A stretch of DNA of 64,000 nucleotides from Streptomyces sp. CB01635 (GTDB lineage: Bacteria > Actinomycetota > Actinomycetes > Streptomycetales > Streptomycetaceae), in contig NZ_NNBL01000005.1 of the NCBI RefSeq assembly GCF_002803065.1, positions 327,965-391,964 on the forward strand, given 5' to 3'. Each line of letters opens with the position of its first letter. The stretch's first letter is position 1. Below, in pieces: positions 15,147 through 23,363 of this stretch. A model generated the notes under the pieces. It searched no databases, had not been told where the DNA came from, and worked only from the letters and a program-made list of their open reading frames with translations. The translations under genes and the position numbers were made by a program.

Positions 15147-16352
15147 TCAGAGGGAGTTGGGAGCGTCCCCGAAGTCCGGGATGTCCAGACGTGCACCCCC
15201 TCGAAGGGCCGACTCGTGGGCGACGATGCCGGGCAGGGTGTAGCGGGCGGCGACCCACGCGTTCACCGACGGCAGGGTCCTCGTGGCGACGGCGGTGACG
15301 AAGTCGTCGACGAGGAAGTGGTGGCTTCCCTCGTGGCCGTTGGGCATGTGGTCGAACTCCCGGGGCAGCCGGGCGCGGTCGTGCACGGGCGCCGAACCGG
15401 AGGTGAACGCGTCCCTGAGCGCGGGCGCGATGTGCTGGAGCGAGGGATCGTCGGCCGGCAGGGTCGGCTTGGGCTGCAGGAGCTCCGAGATGTCCTGGAC
15501 CCCCTTTTTGTCCTGCCAGAAGCTGACCGTGGCCAGCTGCTCCATGCTGGCGTCCGTGCCGAAGAACCGGAACCGCGATTCCCGGATGTGCGACGGATAG
15601 CCGACCCTGCGGAACTCGTTCGTACGGAACGAGCCGCCGCCCGCGACCTCGAAGAGCGCCGTCGCGTTCGACAGGTCGTTGCCGAACTGGCTGACCTCCT
15701 TGTCGAAGACCCCGTCACCGCGCTCGTCGGGCACACCGATCGCGGAGACGCTCACGGCGTGGGTCTGCCAGGCGCCGAGCACGCCGCCGACGGAGTGCGT
15801 CGGGTAGAGCAGGGGCGGATAGCTGGCGGTGGCCTTCCAGTCGTCGCCGCCGCTGTACCGGTAGGCGTCGTAGAAACCGAGGTCCATGTCGTGGACGTAG
15901 TCGCCCTCGGCGTAGAAGAGCCGCCCGAACGCACCGTCGGCGATCTGGTTGCGGGCGTGCACCGTCGCCGGGTTGTACTGGCTGGTCTCGCCCATCATGT
16001 ACGTCAGCCCCGTGTCGCGCACGGCGTCGATGATCGCGGCGATCTCGTCCTCGGTGATCGCCATCGGCACCGCCGAGTACACGTGTTTCCCGGCGCGCAG
16101 CGCCTTCAGGACGAGCGGGCCGTGGGTCCAGCGCTGGGTGAAGACCGCCACGGCGTCGACCGCGTCGGACTCCAGCATGGCGTCGAACGAGGGGAAGGTG
16201 CCGGTGAGCCGCTCGGCGGCGACGAGCTGTTCGGCACGCTCCGGCAGCAGGTCCGTGACGTGGATGTCGCCGACACCGGGGTGGGCGCGGAACAGTTTGG
16301 CGAACTGCCCGGAGAACTGCCCGGCGCCGACGATGCCGATGGAGAACGTCAT
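15147..16352 (-). CDS. Gfo/Idh/MocA family oxidoreductase
   Basis: A 401-residue NAD(P)-dependent dehydrogenase. The N-terminal Rossmann loop is IGIVGAGQFSGQFAKLF, the conserved lysine region is LRAGKHVYSAVPMA (EKP-type motif altered to SAVP), and the C-terminal beta-sheet domain contains LYPTHSVGGVLGAW, whose histidine is a typical catalytic or substrate residue. The missing EKP lysine is a notable variation; the upstream AGKHV lysine is kept. The gene follows the sugar-binding-protein gene of an ABC importer, so it likely oxidises the imported sugar or a derivative. GAAGGGATCC precedes the ATG at 16352. A 70-bp repeat array separates it from the gene upstream. Confidence 0.9.
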   Translation of the reverse strand: MTFSIGIVGAGQFSGQFAKLFRAHPGVGDIHVTDLLPERAEQLVAAERLTGTFPSFDAMLESDAVDAVAVFTQRWTHGPLVLKALRAGKHVYSAVPMAITEDEIAAIIDAVRDTGLTYMMGETSQYNPATVHARNQIADGAFGRLFYAEGDYVHDMDLGFYDAYRYSGGDDWKATASYPPLLYPTHSVGGVLGAWQTHAVSVSAIGVPDERGDGVFDKEVSQFGNDLSNATALFEVAGGGSFRTNEFRRVGYPSHIRESRFRFFGTDASMEQLATVSFWQDKKGVQDISELLQPKPTLPADDPSLQHIAPALRDAFTSGSAPVHDRARLPREFDHMPNGHEGSHHFLVDDFVTAVATRTLPSVNAWVAARYTLPGIVAHESALRGGARLDIPDFGDAPNSL

Positions 16353-16370
16353 GAGGATCCCTTCACAGAC

Positions 16371-16440
16371 TGAACTTCACTGAACGTCGAAGAACTTCAC
16401 GGAACTTCACTGCACGCTCCTCCACTTCCCTGAACTTCAC
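16371..16440. repeat. Seven-unit array of 10-bp repeats (TGAACTTCAC-type)
   Basis: The sequence divides exactly into seven 10-base units from 16371. Units 1 and 7 are TGAACTTCAC, units 3 and 4 contain GAACTTCAC, and units 2, 5 and 6 are degenerate. The last unit overlaps the stop codon of the sugar-binding protein, and the array ends 18 bases before the oxidoreductase ATG. Exact one-turn spacing would put all copies on one face of the helix. Confidence 0.8.
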
Positions 16441-17780
16441 TGGGAGAGCAGGAGGTTGATCTGGCTGTTGGTGCGGTCGAGGTCGCCGACGGGCGCGTCG
16501 TTGGCGTAGATGTCCTGCATGGTGGGACGCATCAACGCGTACACGTCCGCCGCGTAGTTGGTGATCGGGAAGGAGAAGGTCGTCTTGTCGGCGACCGGCT
16601 TGGTGAACGCCGTGACGTCGATGCCGTCCTTCTTGTACGCGGCCACGGCCGCCGCCGTGCCGTCCTTGGTGGCCGGGAACACGATCCCGTGCTCGCCGAC
16701 CGTCCGCTGGCAGGCGTGGGAGGCGAGGTAGGCCACCCACTTCTCGGCGCCCGGCTTGTTGCGCGCGTTCTTGGTGACGGAGTCGGCGAGGCCGTTCATC
16801 ATGGTGGCGCGCCGGCCGCTCGGGCCGACCGGGGTGACGGCGGTGCCGGTCTCGATGCCCTTGAACCCGTAGTACGTCTTGATCATCCACGAGCCGTTGA
16901 GCGAGGTCGCCGCCGTACCCGAACCGAACTGCACATCGGGGCCGTTGGTCTGGGAGAAGTCCTTCTGGGGCGGGAGATAGCCCTTCTTGGCGAGACCGAA
17001 GTACCAGTCGATCGCGGCCTTGAACCTCTTGTCGTCATAGTTGTAGTGGGTGCCCCAGGCCGGCTGGTCGGTGTAGCGCCAGCCCATGGACGCGGCGAAC
17101 GCGCTCCACTGGGTCTGGCCGTCGCCGTCGCCCGCGTCGTTCGTGGCGAGGCCGTAGACCTTGACGTGGTTCTTGTCGAAGCCCTTCTCGTCACCACGCA
17201 CGCCGTTCCTGTCGACGGTCAGGTGCGCGACGGCCTTCTCGAAGGTTCCGCCGTCCTCGGGGTTCCAGGTGAGGTTGTTCAGCTGGCCGGCGGTCAGTCC
17301 GGCCTCGCGCGTCATCTTCTTGTTGTAGAAGAGGGCTACGGTGTCCCAGTCCTTGGGCGCGCCGTAGCGGTGCCCGTCCTGGCCGACCCAGGCGGCGGCG
17401 AGCCCGGGCTGGTAGTCCGCGTCCTTGATGCTCCTCGTGTGCGGGAGCCTGTCGAGGGGCGCGAGCACCTCCAGGTCGGCGAACTGGGCGAACTTCTGGA
17501 TGTGATCGGTGAACACATCGGGCTGGGTGCCCGCGATGAAGCTCGCGGTGAGCTTGGTCCAGTAGTCGTTCCACCCCATCTGCGTGATCCGTACGTCGAG
17601 GCCCGGGTTCTCCTTCTCGAAGTCCTTGGCGCAGGCCTCGTACGCGGGCAGCTGGTTGGAGTCCCACAGCCAGTACGTGACGGTGTGCGAGGCGGAGCCG
17701 GAGGAGGATCCCGCCGAACAGCCGGACACCAGTGAGAGGGCGAGCGCCCCCGCGAGGGCGGTGAAGGCACGCAGTCGCAT
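16437..17780 (-). CDS. Sugar ABC transporter substrate-binding lipoprotein (family 1)
   Basis: A 447-residue extracellular binding protein. The lipobox LVSGC puts the lipidated cysteine at residue 21. VTYWLWDSNQLPAYEACAKDFEKENPGLDVRITQMGWNDYWTKL is the characteristic start of CUT1-type (MalE-like) sugar-binding proteins, and GAPKDWDTVALFYNKKM is the conserved hinge strand. The aromatic-rich centre (MGWRYTDQPAWGTHYNYDD) suits carbohydrate stacking. It is third in the unit permease-permease-SBP-oxidoreductase. No ATPase gene is included, as is usual for CUT1 systems in Streptomyces that share MsiK. Confidence 0.93.
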   Translation of the reverse strand: MRLRAFTALAGALALSLVSGCSAGSSSGSASHTVTYWLWDSNQLPAYEACAKDFEKENPGLDVRITQMGWNDYWTKLTASFIAGTQPDVFTDHIQKFAQFADLEVLAPLDRLPHTRSIKDADYQPGLAAAWVGQDGHRYGAPKDWDTVALFYNKKMTREAGLTAGQLNNLTWNPEDGGTFEKAVAHLTVDRNGVRGDEKGFDKNHVKVYGLATNDAGDGDGQTQWSAFAASMGWRYTDQPAWGTHYNYDDKRFKAAIDWYFGLAKKGYLPPQKDFSQTNGPDVQFGSGTAATSLNGSWMIKTYYGFKGIETGTAVTPVGPSGRRATMMNGLADSVTKNARNKPGAEKWVAYLASHACQRTVGEHGIVFPATKDGTAAAVAAYKKDGIDVTAFTKPVADKTTFSFPITNYAADVYALMRPTMQDIYANDAPVGDLDRTNSQINLLLSQ

Positions 17781-17795
17781 CAGGTTCCTGCCTCT

Positions 17796-18713
17796 CTACT
17801 TGATCCCGCTGAAGCCGATGGAGTTGACGATGCGCCGCGCGAAGCAGCCGAAGAGCACGAGCATCGGGAGCGCGGCCACGAGCGTCGCCGCCATCAGGCC
17901 CGACCAGTCGGTGCCGCTCTGCGGGGTCTGCGCGCGGAAGATGCTCAGCGCGACGGTGAGCACGCGCGAGCTGTCGCTGTACGACACCATCAGCGGCCAG
18001 AAGTAGTCGTTCCAGGCCGTGATGTACGTGAGGACGCCGAGCGTGATGACGGGGGTCGACGCCATCGGGAGCAGCACGCGGAAGAAGATCCGCACCTTGC
18101 CGGCACCGTCGAGCAGCGCGGCCTCCTCGACCTCGCGGGGCAGGTTCATGAAGAACTGCCGCAGGAAGAACACCGCGAAGGGCGTCATGAACAGGCCGGG
18201 CAGGGCGATCCCGAGCAGCGTGTCGACCAGGCCGAGCTGTTTGATCAGGATGAAGTTCGGCAGGAACGTGAAGATGGTCGGCACCATGAGCCCGGCGAGG
18301 AAGAGGCCGAACATCCGGTCCCTGCCGCGCCAGCGGAGCCGGGCGAAGGCATATGCGGCCATGGCGGAGAACAGGATCTGGCAGACGGTGATCAGCGTCG
18401 AGACGACCACGGAGTTCAGCAGATAGCGCCAGAAGTCGATCGACCCGCCCGCGCCGCCCTGGGCGAGCGCTTCCTTGGTGCTCTGCTGCCCGAAGACCCG
18501 GGCGAAGCCGCCGCCTGTCAGGCCGGTGGGCAGCGGGGACGAAGGGTCGGCGGTGAGCGCGGCGTTGGAGGACAGGGCGGTGCGCAGGATCCAGTAGAAC
18601 GGCACCAGGGTGATGACGACGATCGCGGTCATCACGGCCCAGGCGAGGGCGCGTCCGGGCGAGATCCTGTGCCGGGCGCGGGTGCGGGGCGCTGTGGTGG
18701 TCACGGCGGCCAT
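17796..18713 (-). CDS. Carbohydrate ABC transporter permease (MalG type)
   Basis: A 305-residue inner-membrane component with about six helices; the first (AWAVMTAIVVITLVPFYWILRTA) is followed by an external loop. The EAA loop is EVEEAALLDGAGKVRIFFRVLLPMASTPVITL, which docks on the ATPase. The C-terminus ends RRIVNSIGFSGIK, a MalG-like ending. It begins 28 bases after the partner permease and ends 15 bases before the binding protein, so the three form one unit. Confidence 0.93.
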   Translation of the reverse strand: MAAVTTTAPRTRARHRISPGRALAWAVMTAIVVITLVPFYWILRTALSSNAALTADPSSPLPTGLTGGGFARVFGQQSTKEALAQGGAGGSIDFWRYLLNSVVVSTLITVCQILFSAMAAYAFARLRWRGRDRMFGLFLAGLMVPTIFTFLPNFILIKQLGLVDTLLGIALPGLFMTPFAVFFLRQFFMNLPREVEEAALLDGAGKVRIFFRVLLPMASTPVITLGVLTYITAWNDYFWPLMVSYSDSSRVLTVALSIFRAQTPQSGTDWSGLMAATLVAALPMLVLFGCFARRIVNSIGFSGIK

Positions 18714-18741
18714 GGCGATGGCTCCTTTCTCTCGCTCGTCG

Positions 18742-19713
18742 CTAGCCGAGGTCGGTGTGTCCGGCGCGGGTGAGCCGGTACTGGATGACGGTGATCACGC
18801 TGAGGACGACCAGCAGGGCCACGGACATGGCGGAGGCGTAGCCGAACTGGAAGCGGCCGAAGGCGGAGCCGTAGATGTACAGCTGGAGGACGTTCGTGGC
18901 GTTGGCGGGCCCGCCGCCCGTCGTCACGGCGACGGAGTCGAAGACCTGGAACGAGCCGATGACGGTCATGATCAGGACGACGGCGAGCACCGGCCGCAGC
19001 AGCGGCAGCGTGACGCGCCAGAACATCCGCCACTCGCTCGCGCCGTCGACCTTCGCCGCCTCGTACACGTCGGAGGGGATGGCCTGGAGCCCGGCGAACA
19101 GGAGCAGCGCGGTGTAGCCGACGTGGCGCCATACGTTGATCAGCGCGATGGTCGGGATCGCCCAGGTCTCGTCGGTCAGGAAAGGGATGTGGTCGAAGCC
19201 GAACGCGCCGATGACGCGGTTGCCGATGCCCAGCTGGGTGTCGAGCATCCACAGCCAGACGATGCCGGCGACGACGTTCGACACGAGGTAGGGCGTCAGG
19301 ACGATCCCGCGCAGCAGCGCCGACTTCGTGAGCCGCTGCATCAGGACGGCGATGGCGAGCGCCGCGACCGTCTGGACGCCGATGTTGATGATCACGTACT
19401 CGACAGTGACCTTCAACGATCCCCAGAAGATGGGGTCGTTGACCATGCGCACATAGTTGTCGAGGCCGACCCACTCGGCGGGCGTGAGCAGGTTGAAGCG
19501 GGTGAAGCTCAGATAGATCCCGCGCAGCGTGGGCCAGAGCAGGAAGACCAGGAAGCCGAGCAGCGCCGGGGCGATGAAGACCGCCGCCAGGGCGCCGTCC
19601 CCTCCGCTTCCGCCACCGTCTCGTTCCCTGATCCGGTCCTTGGTCTTGTTCCTGGCTGCTTCGGCACCAGGCAGCCGCACACGGGTGGGTGGGCTGCTTG
19701 AGGCGACAGTCAT
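18742..19713 (-). CDS. Carbohydrate ABC transporter permease (MalF type)
   Basis: A 323-residue membrane protein, first gene of the importer unit. A polar N-terminus of about 40 residues precedes six helices (ALAAVFIAPALLGFLVFLLWPTLRGIYLSF is the first). The EAA loop is VYEAAKVDGASEWRMFWRVTLPLLRPVLAV. I use the ATG at 19713, preceded by GAGGGAGTC; the in-frame start at 19770 would add residues lacking conservation. It is divergent from the ROK regulator at 19926. Confidence 0.92.
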   Translation of the reverse strand: MTVASSSPPTRVRLPGAEAARNKTKDRIRERDGGGSGGDGALAAVFIAPALLGFLVFLLWPTLRGIYLSFTRFNLLTPAEWVGLDNYVRMVNDPIFWGSLKVTVEYVIINIGVQTVAALAIAVLMQRLTKSALLRGIVLTPYLVSNVVAGIVWLWMLDTQLGIGNRVIGAFGFDHIPFLTDETWAIPTIALINVWRHVGYTALLLFAGLQAIPSDVYEAAKVDGASEWRMFWRVTLPLLRPVLAVVLIMTVIGSFQVFDSVAVTTGGGPANATNVLQLYIYGSAFGRFQFGYASAMSVALLVVLSVITVIQYRLTRAGHTDLG

Positions 19714-19829
19714 CTGAGACTCCCTCGTCCGCGACTCGTCCTCGCGCCGATTACTTTTGATGCGGAACAATCACGGCGTCAAGAGGCGTGCACCGACCTT
19801 CCCAAGGGCACCTTTCCCCGCACCGAACC

Positions 19830-19858
19830 TTGACATTGCTTCCGTCTCGGAATAATTC
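19830..19858 (+). promoter_or_regulatory. Predicted promoter of the ROK regulator gene
   Basis: TTGACA at 19830-19835 and TAATTC at 19853-19858 are separated by 17 bases, a near-consensus vegetative promoter about 70 bases before the regulator ATG. Confidence 0.55.
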
Positions 19859-19860
19859 TT

Positions 19861-19877
19861 TGTCACAGGCTGTGACA
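19861..19877. promoter_or_regulatory. Palindromic operator candidate for the ROK regulator
   Basis: TGTCACA at 19861-19867 and TGTGACA at 19871-19877 form a perfect 7-bp inverted repeat directly after the predicted -10 box. Its position between the importer and the regulator fits autoregulation and control of the sugar operon. Confidence 0.55.
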
Positions 19878-19925
19878 GGCTCAGACCCGCACGCCACGCC
19901 CATCGACAACCAGCGCGAGGAGCCC

Positions 19926-21080
19926 ATGAGCGCACGTACCGCGAGCTGGCTGCCCCTGAGCCCCGGTGAACGCGCGGTGGCGATCGAGGTGTTGACGCAC
20001 GGCCCGCTGTCCCGCAGCGAGATCGCCAAGCGGCTCAGCCTGTCCCCCGGCAGCCTCACCCGCCTGACGAAGCCGCTCATCGAGTCGGGCCTGCTGGTCG
20101 AGGAGGCCACGACGGCGGCATCCCTGCGCCAGGGACGCCCCTCGCAGCCGCTCGACATCGTGGCCGGGTCACAGAGCTTCGCCGGGTTCAAGATCACGGG
20201 TGACGCGGTCTACGGGGTGGTCACCACCCTCAGGAGCGAGATCGTCGCCCGCCGCTCCGAGCCCCTGGACACGCACGATCCGGAGGAGATCGCGGACCTC
20301 CTGCACCGGATGACCACCGGTTTCCAGGAGAACTTCCCCCGCCTCGCCGGAATCGGCATCGGCGTGGGCGGCAACGTCAGACACCGGGCGACCGTCGTCG
20401 CGAACGCGTTCCTCGGCTGGGAGGAGGTGCCCCTCGCCGAGATGGTCGAGGAGCGCACGGGGCTGCCCGTCGTCGTCGACAGCGACGTGGCGGCGCTGAT
20501 CGAGGCCGAGGCCTGGTTCGGCGCGGGCCGCGGCCTCGACCGGTTCGCGGTCCTCACCATCGGGGCGGGCATCGGCTACGGCCTCGTGCTCGGCGGGCGC
20601 CTGGTCCGCACCGGCGAGGACGGCCACGGCGTCGGCAAGCGCTGGATCATCAACGCCAACGGCCCGCTCACCCCGGAGGGCGAACGGGGCAGTGCCATGG
20701 CCCTGTTGACCATCCCCAGCATCTGCTACCAGGTCCGCGCGGCCACCGGCCGGAACGTGACGTACGAGGAGATCCTGGCCGGCGCCGCCTCCGGCGACCC
20801 GCTCTGCTCCCGCGTGATCGACGAGGCGGCCCGGGCCCTGGGCACCCTGGTCGCACAGATCGCCAACTTCGCGATGCCGGAGAAGATCCTGCTGGCGGGC
20901 GAGGGGGTGGGCCTGGCCGACGTAGCGGGCGGCACGGTCCACGAAACGATCCTCGCCAACCGCCACCCCAAGGCGGACCCCGTCCACCTGGAAACAAAGG
21001 TCTCCGACTTCCACGAGTGGGCCCGCGGCGCCGCGGTCCTGGCCATCCAGGTACTGGTACTGGGGACGAACGAGGGGTGA
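19926..21080 (+). CDS. ROK family transcriptional regulator
   Basis: A 384-residue repressor-type protein. Residues about 10-75 form the helix-turn-helix (SRSEIAKRLSLSPGSLTRLTKPLIESGLL); the remainder is the ROK sugar-kinase-like fold, with VDSDVAALIEAEAWFGAGRG, LTIGAGIGYGLVLGGRLVR and a C-terminal LLAGEGVG. The usual CxCGxxGCxE zinc motif is absent: at that place it reads RWIINANGPLTPEGERGSA. ROK repressors bind a sugar that releases DNA. It is divergent from a CUT1 importer and Gfo/Idh dehydrogenase, its likely targets. The ATG at 19926 follows GCGAGGAG; an upstream start at 19788 is rejected because it would cover the promoter. Confidence 0.9.
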   Translation: MSARTASWLPLSPGERAVAIEVLTHGPLSRSEIAKRLSLSPGSLTRLTKPLIESGLLVEEATTAASLRQGRPSQPLDIVAGSQSFAGFKITGDAVYGVVTTLRSEIVARRSEPLDTHDPEEIADLLHRMTTGFQENFPRLAGIGIGVGGNVRHRATVVANAFLGWEEVPLAEMVEERTGLPVVVDSDVAALIEAEAWFGAGRGLDRFAVLTIGAGIGYGLVLGGRLVRTGEDGHGVGKRWIINANGPLTPEGERGSAMALLTIPSICYQVRAATGRNVTYEEILAGAASGDPLCSRVIDEAARALGTLVAQIANFAMPEKILLAGEGVGLADVAGGTVHETILANRHPKADPVHLETKVSDFHEWARGAAVLAIQVLVLGTNEG

Positions 21081-21600
21081 CAGGCGCCTTAGCGGGAGCC
21101 CCGGGCCGGGCCGGGCCGAGCAGGACGCCGGCGATCAGATCGTGGACCAGGAACTCGCCCGGTCCACGGTTCTCCTTGAGCCGGTCCAGGTCGGCAGCAC
21201 CGAACCAGCCGTACGCGGAGTGCTTGGACCACTCCAGGGCGGGGTGGCCCAGATCCCCGTCGACCTCGACGACCCAGTCTGCCTCGTGCCGTCGGCCGCC
21301 ACCGTCGTCGCCGGTCCAGGTGGAGACACCGAGGAACGCATCCACCCGCCGCAGGCGCCAGCCCGTCTCCTCGTCGATCTCGCGGGCCAGCGCGCCGAGG
21401 AGACTCTCGCCCGGCTCGACATGGCCGCCGACGATGTCCCACGTGTCGGGAAAGAGGCGCCGGTCGGGGCTTCGCCTCTGCGCGAAAGCCTGCCCCTGCG
21501 CATTGAGGATCACGGCACCCACGGTCCACACCGCGCCCCGCTTCATCACGGGTAGGGCAGGTGACACGGCGGTCCCTTCGTACTGCTCGCGCGGTGGCAT
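20668..21600 (-). CDS. NUDIX hydrolase with an unusually long antisense tail
   Basis: Residues about 20-165 are a NUDIX domain: the box GGHVEPGESLLGALAREIDEETGW (59-82) has the GX5EX7REUXEEXGU pattern that binds Mg2+ for nucleoside-diphosphate-X hydrolysis. VHDLIAGVLLG marks the usual end. No stop follows, and the frame stays open for about 145 more residues of Pro/Arg/Gly-rich sequence antisense to the ROK gene until 20668. The tail looks like shadow coding, so the original stop has probably been lost by a small frameshift near 21070-21110. The start ATG at 21600 follows AGGGGTGG. The domain call is firm; the full length is doubtful. Confidence 0.75.
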   Translation of the reverse strand: MPPREQYEGTAVSPALPVMKRGAVWTVGAVILNAQGQAFAQRRSPDRRLFPDTWDIVGGHVEPGESLLGALAREIDEETGWRLRRVDAFLGVSTWTGDDGGGRRHEADWVVEVDGDLGHPALEWSKHSAYGWFGAADLDRLKENRGPGEFLVHDLIAGVLLGPARPGAPAKAPVTPRSSPVPVPGWPGPRRRGPTRGSRRPLFPGGRGPPWGGGWRGSFRGPCRPLRRPGPPPRPPAGSSPASRSWRSVRPGCPGPGPPRRSRGSRAGRRRRRRPGSPRTSRSGRWPRGPGSRCWGWSTGPWHCPVRPPG

Positions 21601-21791
21601 GGCGCCACCCCTGAAGGACACCTGCGCGACCCGGCAGGACGGCGGGAGCCGGGACTGACAGGGAACTGACAGGGTCCGTGCGCTACTGGTCGGAAGAGCC
21701 CCGGTAAGTGGCATCGTGGAAGGTGAGCGCACCGCCGGTCCCGCTCCGTGTGAGCGGCCCGTACGGCGGGGCGCGCCGCGGAGCGAAGGCG

Positions 21792-22727
21792 GTGACGGCT
21801 GTGACAAGCACCCTGAAGGCCGGAGGGAGCCGGTTCAAGGCCGACCGGCAGCTGACCGTGCGCATGCTGGTCACCGTGTTCCTGCTGGGCCTGCTGTACG
21901 TGGCGTTCATCGGCGCGCTCCTGGTCCTGCTCAAGTCGACGCTCCTGGTCGTCGTGCTCGCCGCGGGACTCCTCGCGTCGCAGTACTGGTTCTCCGACCG
22001 GATCGCCCTGTACGCCATGCACGGCCGGATCGTGACCCGTGAGGAGCAGCCCCAGCTGCACGGCGTCGTCGACCGGCTGTGTGCGACCGCCGACATGCCG
22101 AAACCACAGGTGGCCATCGCCGGCACCGACCTGCCGAACGCCTTCGCCACCGGCCGCAACGCCGATCACGCGGTGCTGTGCGTGACCACGGGCCTGCTGC
22201 GCCGTCTGGAGCCCGACGAGCTGGAGGGCGTCCTCGCGCACGAGCTGTCCCACGTCGCGCACCGCGACGTGGCAGTGATCACCGTGGCGTCGTTCCTCGG
22301 AGTGATCGCCGGCATCGTCGTGCGCTTCGCGTTCTACTCCGAGCTGCTCGGCGGCCGCCGCAGGACCGACCAGAACACGCTGGTCGTCCTCGCGGTGGTG
22401 GTGGGCGTCTCGGCCGCCGTCTACGCGATCAGCTTCGTCCTCATCCGGGCGCTGTCCCGGTACCGGGAGCTGGCCGCCGACCGGGCCGCGGCGCTGCTCA
22501 CGGGCAGGCCGTCCGCGCTGGCGTCCGCGCTGACCAAGCTCGACGGGGACATCGCCCGCATCCCGAACAAGGACCTGCGGACGGCCCGCGCGTTCAACGC
22601 GTTCTACTTCATCCCGGCGCTGTCGAAGACCGCCCCGCTCCCCCGTCTCTTCTCCACGCACCCCTCGCTCGAACAGCGCCTCGACCAGCTGGCGGCGATC
22701 TCCGCCGACCTCGGCCGCCCGGCCTGA
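21792..22727 (+). CDS. htpX: M48 family zinc metalloprotease, HtpX-like
   Basis: A 311-residue membrane protease. Helices at about 24-45 and 49-66 precede the catalytic domain with HELSH at 150-154; the third zinc ligand is the glutamate in YRELAADRAA after two further helices. HtpX-type enzymes degrade damaged membrane proteins. I chose the GTG at 21792, with GGAG eight bases upstream; GTG 21801 and an upstream start at 21708 are alternatives. It is followed after 17 bases by a PspAB gene, a partnership also seen in other actinobacteria, which points to envelope-stress quality control. Confidence 0.88.
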   Translation: MTAVTSTLKAGGSRFKADRQLTVRMLVTVFLLGLLYVAFIGALLVLLKSTLLVVVLAAGLLASQYWFSDRIALYAMHGRIVTREEQPQLHGVVDRLCATADMPKPQVAIAGTDLPNAFATGRNADHAVLCVTTGLLRRLEPDELEGVLAHELSHVAHRDVAVITVASFLGVIAGIVVRFAFYSELLGGRRRTDQNTLVVLAVVVGVSAAVYAISFVLIRALSRYRELAADRAAALLTGRPSALASALTKLDGDIARIPNKDLRTARAFNAFYFIPALSKTAPLPRLFSTHPSLEQRLDQLAAISADLGRPA

Positions 22728-22744
22728 GCCCCGAAGGGATCCAC

Positions 22745-23335
22745 ATGGGTTTCCTGGACATCCTGCTCGGGCGCACCAGGCCCGCCCCACCGGACCTCGA
22801 CCGGCTCTTCGGCCTGCCGTCGGCCGCGGTCACCCTTGAGGCGGCGGCCGGGTTCACCCCGACCGGCCTGGGCTCGGTGTGCTTCACGACCGTGGAGGGG
22901 ACGGCCTTCGACACGATCCGCCAGGACGTGGGGGCGCTCCTGAACGCCGACGCGGAACGGGCCGTGGCGACGGAGTTCAGCCGGGACGAATACGGCTACA
23001 CCTGGCTGCTCTCCCAACGTGCCCCCTCGGACCTCCCGGCTCTGGTCGGCGATCTCCACGCGGTGAACGCCACACTCGAAGGCAACGGCTTCGGCCCCCA
23101 ACTCCTCTGCTCCCTGGCCGGCTTCCACAACGCCGAGGGCCACTCACTGGCGCTCGTCTACCTCTACAAGCGGGGCACGTTCTACCCCTTCGCGCCGCTC
23201 CCGGGCGAGAAGCGCGACAACGCCCTGGAACTGCGCGTACGCGCGGTGGTCGGCGACGACCTCCGTATAGAGCCGGACCTGGAACGCTGGTTCCCGGTGT
23301 GGGGCGCACCCGGCCTGGAAGGGGCCAGGTCCTGA
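22745..23335 (+). CDS. pspAB: PspA-associated protein PspAB
   Basis: A 196-residue soluble protein beginning MGFLDILLGRTRPAPPDLDRLFGLPSAA, the recognisable start of the actinobacterial PspAB family. The conserved features QLLCSLAGF, LVYLYKRGTFYPFAPLPGEKRDN and RWFPVWGAPGLE are present. The name comes from association with phage-shock-type envelope response genes; biochemical function is unknown. It follows htpX and is probably co-transcribed with it. No catalytic residues or signal peptide are visible. Confidence 0.85.
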   Translation: MGFLDILLGRTRPAPPDLDRLFGLPSAAVTLEAAAGFTPTGLGSVCFTTVEGTAFDTIRQDVGALLNADAERAVATEFSRDEYGYTWLLSQRAPSDLPALVGDLHAVNATLEGNGFGPQLLCSLAGFHNAEGHSLALVYLYKRGTFYPFAPLPGEKRDNALELRVRAVVGDDLRIEPDLERWFPVWGAPGLEGARS

Positions 23336-23363
23336 CGCCGCACCCAGGCGCAGAGCCCGCTCC

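Noticed and set aside
16371..16440. CRISPR array
   Set aside because: Repeats are 10 bases and contiguous, with no spacers and no cas genes.
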